Made by a program: the position numbers and the translations under genes
Notes under the pieces: model-generated
What the model was told of the DNA's origin: nothing
Database searches by the model: none
Seen by the model: the letters and a program-made list of their open reading frames with translations, nothing else
NCBI GenBank assembly: GCA_947493575.1
Contig: CANLRQ010000005.1
Span: forward strand, 1 to 64,000
DNA from: an uncultured Marinomonas sp.
GTDB taxonomy: Bacteria; Pseudomonadota; Gammaproteobacteria; Pseudomonadales; Marinomonadaceae
Direction: 5' to 3'
DNA length: 64,000 bases
In this document: piece by piece, positions 59,241 through 64,000 of the stretch
Layout of the letters: every line of letters starts with the position of its first letter
Numbering within the stretch: the first letter of the stretch is position 1

Positions 59241-60407
59241 ATGACCATCGATCTTCACTCTTTCTACACGCCAACCAGCTTCGAACGAATAAAAACACTA
59301 GCAGATTCAAAAGACACACCTTTTGTTGTAATCGATACACATACAATAGATAAACAGTACTCAGAATTAAAAGCAGGCTTCCCTATCGCTGATATTTTCT
59401 ACGCCATGAAAGCAAACCCTGCCCCTGAAATTCTTACTTTATTGAGAGATAAAGGAGCGAGTTTTGATGTTGCCTCTATCTATGAGCTAGACAAACTATT
59501 GGCTATTGGTGACGTATCATCAGAAAAAATCAGTTACGGTAACACCATAAAAAAGACGAAAGACATCCGCTATTTTTATGACAAAGGCGTTCGCTTATTT
59601 GCTTCAGATTCTGAAGCAGACATTCGCAATATAGCCAAAGAAGCACCCGGCTCCCAAATCTATTTACGCATTCTTACTGAAGGTTCGCAGACCGCAGATT
59701 GGCCACTTTCCAGAAAGTTTGGTTGTCACACAGATATGGCAATGGATTTATTAATTCTTGCACGGGATCTTGGCCTTGTACCTTATGGTGTGTCTTTTCA
59801 TGTTGGATCTCAGCAAAGAGACATAGGCGCTTGGGACGAAGCAATAGGCAAGGTAAAAATCATATTTGAACGTCTAAAAGAAGAAGACAACATTCAATTG
59901 CAAATGATCAATATGGGCGGTGGTTTTCCTGCAAACTACCTATCCCGCACTAATGATCTTGCGACATATGCAGAAGAAATAAACCGTTTTTTAGAAGAAG
60001 ACTTTAATGACAAACTACCGAGAATCATCTTAGAACCCGGCCGTTCATTGATTGCCAATGCAGGTATTCTTGTCAGTGAAGTAGTGTTAATTTCACGTAA
60101 ATCAAACACCGCACTAAACCGCTGGGTATTTACCGATGTAGGTAAATTTTCAGGATTAATAGAAACCCTAGATGAAGCCATCAAATACCCGATTTATACA
60201 GAAAAGTCAGGGACTGAAGAAGACGCTATTATTGCTGGGCCAACCTGCGACAGTGCCGACATTATGTATGAAACCCATAAATACGGCTTACCTCTTGATC
60301 TGGCTATTGGAGATCGACTTTATTGGCTATCTACTGGTGCTTACACCACAACCTACAGTGCGATTGAGTTCAATGGTTTCCCACCTTTAGCCTCCTATTA
60401 CGTTTAA
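59241..60407 (+). CDS. Ornithine/lysine decarboxylase, fold-type III
   Basis: PLP-dependent decarboxylase of 388 residues of the eukaryotic-ODC-like group. PLP lysine K57 in FYAMKANPAP, H187 in SFHVGSQ, glycine loop MGGGFP near 225-230, EPGRS near 265-269, and the catalytic C336-D337 in GPTCDSAD. It makes putrescine and/or cadaverine; specificity cannot be decided from these motifs. Preceded by a 185-bp gap and transcribed alone. Confidence 0.92.
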   Translation: MTIDLHSFYTPTSFERIKTLADSKDTPFVVIDTHTIDKQYSELKAGFPIADIFYAMKANPAPEILTLLRDKGASFDVASIYELDKLLAIGDVSSEKISYGNTIKKTKDIRYFYDKGVRLFASDSEADIRNIAKEAPGSQIYLRILTEGSQTADWPLSRKFGCHTDMAMDLLILARDLGLVPYGVSFHVGSQQRDIGAWDEAIGKVKIIFERLKEEDNIQLQMINMGGGFPANYLSRTNDLATYAEEINRFLEEDFNDKLPRIILEPGRSLIANAGILVSEVVLISRKSNTALNRWVFTDVGKFSGLIETLDEAIKYPIYTEKSGTEEDAIIAGPTCDSADIMYETHKYGLPLDLAIGDRLYWLSTGAYTTTYSAIEFNGFPPLASYYV

Positions 60408-60448
60408 GACCTTTAGCTCTCAATGTAAGCCTATATCCCTATAAAAAA

Positions 60449-60508
60449 ACGTCTTTCTGCTTTCAACTTACTGCTCACAGCTTTTAAGAATAGCAATGAG
60501 AAAGACGT
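60449..60508 (-). terminator. Inverted repeat with T run, terminator-like on minus strand
   Basis: ACGTCTTTCT...AGAAAGACGT (10-bp arms, 40-nt loop); on the minus strand it ends in seven T residues. No minus-strand gene precedes it for 1 kb, so its role is unclear. Confidence 0.4.
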
Positions 60509-60600
60509 CAAATTCACTGTCAAAAATTCATTTTATCAGACACTTTCTCAATCGCTTTTGATATATTAGAAAGCGCACTCAAAAACGATAAGGAAGAAGA

Positions 60601-61440
60601 ATGCAACCGGTTGTTCGTAATCTCGCAATCTACCCCATAAAATCCATTCAAGGCATCAAACTCACGGAAGCCATCGCCGAGTTTTCAGGCTTAACCAACG
60701 ATCGAACCTACTTAGTGGTGGATGAAAATGGAGAGTCCGTAACTGGCAGAAAGCACCCTGCCATAACACTCATAAACGCCACCATTCACTCAGATAATAC
60801 GCTAGAGTTGAACCATCCAGACCATACTGACAACCTTATTATCGATCCAAAAGACTTTACCAGCGAACGAATGACTGTGGATGTATGGGAGACCAAGATT
60901 GATGCTCTTATTTGTGGCAACCAGTACAACACATGGATCAGTGATATCTTAAAAGAACCTGTGACACTGGTGCATTTTGACAATCAATCGGTCCGAGTTA
61001 CCAAACGCAGACCAGACATGACGGTCACCTTTGCCGACACCTACCCTTTTCTAATCACTTCAATGGCCTCATTACAAGCGCTCAACGACCGATGCCCTGA
61101 AACCATGATTATGGAACGCTTTAGAAGCAATATCATAGTCGATAATTGCGACGCGTTTGCCGAAGACACATGGCAAGAAATCAAAATAGGCGACGCCATT
61201 TTTGAGGCAGTTAAGCCCTGTGTGCGCTGTATTTTCACCACACTAGAGCCAAGCACTGCAAAAAGAGGCAAAAAGGGAGAACCTATTAAAACGCTGGCCA
61301 AATTTAGAATGCTTGAGAAAAAAGGCGTGACATTTGGAATGAACTTCGTTTGCACCCAACCGGGCTTGATTAAACAGGGTGATCAAATAGAAATACTGTC
61401 TTATCGAGAGCCTGAGCAATATGTGGATTCAGTAGTCTGA
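60601..61440 (+). CDS. MOSC domain protein, YcbX-like
   Basis: A 279-residue protein with an N-terminal beta-barrel MOSC_N domain (LAIYPIKSIQGIKL, RTYLVVDENG) and a C-terminal MOSC domain with the conserved Cys in AVKPCVRCIFTTLEP. MOSC proteins bind molybdenum cofactor and reduce N-hydroxylated compounds. E. coli YcbX has an extra C-terminal ferredoxin domain, lacking here. A GGAAGAAG ribosome site precedes the ATG. Confidence 0.9.
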   Translation: MQPVVRNLAIYPIKSIQGIKLTEAIAEFSGLTNDRTYLVVDENGESVTGRKHPAITLINATIHSDNTLELNHPDHTDNLIIDPKDFTSERMTVDVWETKIDALICGNQYNTWISDILKEPVTLVHFDNQSVRVTKRRPDMTVTFADTYPFLITSMASLQALNDRCPETMIMERFRSNIIVDNCDAFAEDTWQEIKIGDAIFEAVKPCVRCIFTTLEPSTAKRGKKGEPIKTLAKFRMLEKKGVTFGMNFVCTQPGLIKQGDQIEILSYREPEQYVDSVV

Positions 61441-61484
61441 GTCTAATAATAACGCCTGAAAACACTTATGTACGATAAGAGACC

Positions 61485-62108
61485 TTAATACTCAGACACT
61501 TGTGCATTGCAATTTTCATAAACCCCTAACACGACGGTCGCTTGGCGGCCGCTAATATTAAAGCTACCACTACACACCCTATTACCTGTTGATAAACGAA
61601 CGGTATAACTGTATCGACCGTCCATATCACCATTGTAACCGGGGTGAATACCATAAGACTTGTGCATTTTATCGAGGTTGCCATTCCCTCCCGACAAATC
61701 AAACGCTTTGACGGTACAAAACCCTATACAGTCAACCGACACAGTAATCCACCTAGGTCTGCTCGATGAATTGCTCTGCGCTTGGTTTCTGCGTTGCTGG
61801 GCTTGCTGCTCTGCCAACAATCTTTGAGCTTCAGCTTCCTCTGCTTGATGCGCATTTCGGCTATCAGCAATGATCTTAGCTGTTTGGGCTATTTCATTAG
61901 GCGCATAGCCTTTATATTGCGCTTCCTTTAGCAATGCTTCAGCATTACTAAAATTATTGCGTTTTGCCATTTGTTTGGCTTGTTCAAGAAGCTCTGTTTG
62001 TTCTGTTTGCTCCATGGCACCTAAATCGTCAAAACCAAAGTCTGCATAAGTTTCACAACTCAGCAACAAGGCCAATAAAAAGCCATATTCACGTTTTATT
62101 TTAAACAT
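61485..62108 (-). CDS. Secreted protein of unknown function beside the DGR
   Basis: A 207-residue exported protein. Signal peptide (hydrophobic FLLALLLSCETYADFG, about 9-22), a helical Ala/Gln-rich stretch at 30-110 with a possible TPR-like hairpin (NNFSNAEALLKEAQYKGYAP), then a small Cys-containing domain at about 118-200 (VDCIGFCTVKAFDLSGGNGN; a Cys pair and beta strands, ending VLGVYENCNAQ). No family recognised. Start chosen at the ATG after AGGAGA. It follows the template repeat of the retroelement on the same strand and may be its cargo or an old neighbour. Confidence 0.75.
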   Translation of the reverse strand: MFKIKREYGFLLALLLSCETYADFGFDDLGAMEQTEQTELLEQAKQMAKRNNFSNAEALLKEAQYKGYAPNEIAQTAKIIADSRNAHQAEEAEAQRLLAEQQAQQRRNQAQSNSSSRPRWITVSVDCIGFCTVKAFDLSGGNGNLDKMHKSYGIHPGYNGDMDGRYSYTVRLSTGNRVCSGSFNISGRQATVVLGVYENCNAQVSEY

Positions 62109-62135
62109 TCTGCATTCTCCTAAACCAAAAATTAA

Positions 62136-62170
62136 CAAACCCTGTTCGCAACTTTGCTACTAAGGGTTTG
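62136..62170 (-). terminator. Hairpin downstream of template repeat
   Basis: CAAACCCT...AGGGTTTG, 8-bp arms with a 19-nt loop, between the template repeat and the secreted-protein gene. Could end the DGR transcript or stabilise the template RNA; there is no clear T run. Confidence 0.4.
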
Positions 62171-62303
62171 CTCGTACATCCCTGTCAGGCTATTTGCTGT
62201 ACACTCCATCGTAAAGCAGGAACAGCGCTCATGGTCACCTTTACCGCACTAATTAACTCCGTGAAGCTAACCATTCTGGGATTCATCAATTGATGATAAG
62301 GCG

Positions 62304-62421
62304 GACTGGAGAGACGAAAGCCGTTGTTATTATTGCGATTATCACGCGAATTGTTGTTGCGATTAGCCGCGCGTAGGTTCCTTGTATTATTGTTCCAAGA
62401 GCCACCGCGCACAACACGACG
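62304..62421 (-). repeat. DGR template repeat (TR)
   Basis: The RNA template that is copied with random errors at adenines. Read on the minus strand, it encodes an FGE-sulfatase-like peptide (RGGSWNNNTRNLRAANRN, NNSRDNRNNNNGFRLSS). Thirteen codons are AAC or AAT, in the pattern that lets each become many residues when A is changed. The 18 bp CTGGAGAGACGAAAGCCG (62306-62323) recur exactly at 63973-63990 in the target gene. The 5' limit is approximate because the full variable repeat is outside the window. The short reading frame over it is not taken as a gene. Confidence 0.9.
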
Positions 62422-62422
62422 A

Positions 62423-63496
62423 CTAGCCGATGGCACTGCCCCTTTTAAACACTCCATTACTCATTATATTTTGTATTAATCCCTCGCAATCGGCATGTTG
62501 AGCATGACCCAACCAAGCCATTACAGAAGGTTTAATATCAACTAATTCCAACTTATTTTGACTGTATAATTCTGCATAACGGTGCATTTTTCGACTAAAT
62601 CTATGACCATTATCATTACGTAAATGACAAAAATCAGGAAACACTCTATACCCTAATACATCAACACCTTTAGTAACATGGAACACTTTCTGCTTTTTTG
62701 GATGCAAGCTTAAACGTAAATGCAACAGATATTGCTCAATTTTCAACCTCCATCCCCACAATTGCTGCTTACTATCAGATAACAACAACATATCGTCAAC
62801 ATAACGCAAATAGGCGCTGACACCCAAATCTTGCTTAATAAAATGATCCAATCCATTAAGGTAGAAATTGGCGAACCATTGACTGGTTAAATTACCTATA
62901 GGTAATCCTGTACGGCGTTGCAAAGGGCTTAATAAGTCGTCTTGAGGATAATAATGCGTTTGGGCCTGTGTGGTTTCAGGTACGCTATTTATAATGACAT
63001 TTAATAATTTAAGTAAATCCTTATCTTTTATAATACCGCATAATTGTTGTCCTATAATTTCGTGATCGATAGAAGGGAAAAAAGCCGCAATATCAAGTTT
63101 TAATGTATAACGGTAACGCTTACTCCATTTTTGATAGCGATCCACAGCCCGATGAACGCCTTTATCGGGACGACATGCGTAACAATCAAAAATTAAACGT
63201 CTATCAATTTCAGGTTGTAATATATTCATAACTGCATGATGAACAACTCTATCACGAAAAATCGCGGCAGCTATTTTACGCGGTTTACGTTCATACAAAG
63301 TGAATTCTCGATAAATACTAGGTCGATACTCACCACTTAGCAGTTGTTGCTGCAATACCAACAGCTCATGTTCAAGCTGTAAACTAAATTGAGCAACGTC
63401 AGTTCGTGAATTTTTTGCCTTCCGCGCTTTATTATACGCCAAATAAAGGTTTTCAAAACTACACAGTGTTGTCCATACATTCGCTAGCCGCTTCAT
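62423..63496 (-). CDS. DGR reverse transcriptase
   Basis: Copies the template RNA into adenine-mutagenised cDNA. 357 residues; RT motif 3 LKLDIAAFFPSID (D135), motif 4 GLPIGNLTSQWFANFYL (the IGxxxSQ form specific to DGR enzymes; retrons and group II introns have QGxxxSP), motif 5 YLRYVDDMLLLSD (catalytic D234/D235), and the late GVDVLGYRVFPDFCHLRN thumb-proximal motif. It overlaps avd by four bases (ATGA). Its last codons overlap the frame upstream of the template repeat. Confidence 0.96.
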   Translation of the reverse strand: MKRLANVWTTLCSFENLYLAYNKARKAKNSRTDVAQFSLQLEHELLVLQQQLLSGEYRPSIYREFTLYERKPRKIAAAIFRDRVVHHAVMNILQPEIDRRLIFDCYACRPDKGVHRAVDRYQKWSKRYRYTLKLDIAAFFPSIDHEIIGQQLCGIIKDKDLLKLLNVIINSVPETTQAQTHYYPQDDLLSPLQRRTGLPIGNLTSQWFANFYLNGLDHFIKQDLGVSAYLRYVDDMLLLSDSKQQLWGWRLKIEQYLLHLRLSLHPKKQKVFHVTKGVDVLGYRVFPDFCHLRNDNGHRFSRKMHRYAELYSQNKLELVDIKPSVMAWLGHAQHADCEGLIQNIMSNGVFKRGSAIG

Positions 63497-63888
63497 TGTT
63501 TCACGCTTCGAAGCCAGCCGCCTATTTGACGCCCCAGATCGATCAGTAGTTCAACGCCATGTTGCCAACTTTTACTGTTAATACCTTGTAACTCAAAAGC
63601 AACGCGCCATAGATGACGCAACAGTTCCACTTTGATATTAGCTTCACGTAACTCATTATACTTTTTATGACTGTAACTCGCAGTAATAAGCAACTCTAAA
63701 ACATGAAGTAACGTGGTTTCTATTTTTTTACCCAGAGTAAAACGCCGCTTATTAGGAAACTTATCAATATGAGGCGTAAACCACAGAAGGAGGTTATGAC
63801 AATCCTGCACGGCTTTAGGTGTATTGTTTTTGGTTACTGGTGTTGTCATAACGCTTCCTATGTTTGTCCGTTTGTTGTTGCTATCCAT
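63493..63888 (-). CDS. avd: DGR accessory protein Avd
   Basis: Accessory variability determinant, a pentameric helical-bundle protein that binds the reverse transcriptase and template RNA. 131 residues, basic, all helical: LLLWFTPHIDKFPNKRRFTL, KIETTLLHVLELLITASYSH, ANIKVELLRHLWRVAFELQG and HGVELLIDLGRQIGGWLRS give the four-helix pattern of bAvd proteins. Lies directly before the reverse transcriptase and coupled to it. Confidence 0.92.
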   Translation of the reverse strand: MDSNNKRTNIGSVMTTPVTKNNTPKAVQDCHNLLLWFTPHIDKFPNKRRFTLGKKIETTLLHVLELLITASYSHKKYNELREANIKVELLRHLWRVAFELQGINSKSWQHGVELLIDLGRQIGGWLRSVKQ

Positions 63889-63903
63889 TCTCTTGTAAAA
63901 GGC

Positions 63904-63916
63904 TCACCTTCGGTGA
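63904..63916 (-). other. Hairpin between variable repeat and avd
   Basis: TCACC-GAA-GGTGA on the minus strand, about 41 bases after the target gene's stop codon. DGRs such as that of phage BPP-1 need a hairpin just downstream of the variable repeat for efficient retrohoming. This one is short (5-bp stem), and it could also be an ordinary terminator-like structure. Confidence 0.45.
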
Positions 63917-63956
63917 AAAAAGGGTAAAAGACAAAAGAGCAAAGGGTAATGCCGCA

Positions 63957-64000
63957 CTATCGTGCAGCGGACCTGGAGAGACGAAAGCCGTAGCTATAAA
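63957..64000 (-). CDS. DGR target protein, C-terminal end only
   Basis: The last codons of a gene whose bulk lies beyond the window. Read on the minus strand it ends Y-S-Y-G-F-R-L-S-R-S-A-A-R-stop. The G-F-R-L block is the end of the FGE-sulfatase / C-type-lectin-like variable domain that the template repeat also encodes. DGR targets of this class usually display a variable ligand-binding face on a formylglycine-generating-enzyme-like fold. Nothing can be said here about its N-terminus or location in the cell. Confidence 0.85.
   Translation of the reverse strand, partial: YSYGFRLSRSAAR
63967..64000 (-). repeat. DGR variable repeat (VR), 3' end
   Basis: Matches the template repeat over 18 bp (63973-63990). 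In the next 10 bases it differs at four positions, all at adenines of the template (sense strand), while the three non-adenines are unchanged. Past the match, a one-base insertion (GCGGAC-CTGG against GCGGA-CTGG) separates it from the template, as expected for initiation-of-homing sequences, which resemble but do not equal each other. Confidence 0.9.

Noticed and set aside
60404-60424. Possible sixth MITE remnant (TTTAAGACCTTTAGCTCTC)
   Set aside because: Only the first nine bases resemble the terminal repeat and no interior or second end follows.
62185-62457. A 90-residue open frame with Asn-rich sequence after the reverse transcriptase
   Set aside because: It covers the template repeat, which is a non-coding RNA template; the part beyond the repeat has no family resemblance and no ribosome site decides a start.

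Overview
The window reads as a chromosomal segment of a marine gammaproteobacterium of low GC content. Gene order and protein sequences point to the Oceanospirillales, most like Marinomonas; this is inferred from synteny (rluC-HAD-sppA / yceF / yceD-rpmF-plsX-fabDG-acpP-fabF, aspS-ruvCAB-tolQRAB-pal-cpoB, lpxK cluster, purC-bamC-dapA) and not from a database search. Nearly every gene is housekeeping and intact; the interesting parts are the two ends and the 50-58 kb stretch.

Layout. 0-6.3 kb: a minus-strand amino-acid uptake and catabolism operon (ABC ATPase, periplasmic binding protein, ornithine-cyclodeaminase-like enzyme, D-cysteine-desulfhydrase-like PLP enzyme, two permeases) with a divergent ArgP-like LysR regulator. 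Both permease genes are broken, one by an 11-nt duplication and one by a stop codon, so the operon seems to be decaying. 6.3-10.3 kb: tRNA-Ser(GGA), nitroreductase, queF, a YadGH-type ABC exporter and a small conserved-looking protein. 10.3-20 kb: type II fatty acid synthesis cluster, rpmF, yceD, yceF, sppA, HAD phosphatase, a PhaJ-like hydratase and rluC. 20-25 kb: rne with a structured leader, then a SulP transporter. 25-34 kb: murB, tyrosine phosphatase, Trm112-like protein, lpxK, exbBD-like pair, a reduced ComEC, lolDC and purC. 34-50 kb: bamC, dapA, bcp, PerM-like protein, TusA-like protein, BepA-like protease, nadA, the tol-pal operon, ruvCAB and aspS.

50-58 kb is an accessory-looking strip (GreA/B-like factor, SlyD-like FKBP, cysND, a coiled-coil membrane protein, sodB, a PhyH dioxygenase, a TerB-like protein, a YeeE/YedE pair). 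It is peppered with five copies of one short inverted-repeat element (a MITE) whose ends read GAGACCTTTGCACGA. 59-61.5 kb carries an ornithine/lysine decarboxylase and a MOSC protein.

The last 2.5 kb is the most exciting part: a diversity-generating retroelement (DGR) on the minus strand. It has an avd accessory gene, a reverse transcriptase with the DGR-type IGNLTSQ motif, an AAC/AAT-rich template repeat encoding an FGE-sulfatase-like peptide, and, at the very edge of the window, the 3' end of the diversified target gene. In the ten variable bases visible, four differ from the template and all four lie at template adenines, the hallmark of DGR mutagenic retrohoming. A small secreted protein of unknown function follows the template repeat. 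The bulk of the target gene lies beyond base 64000.
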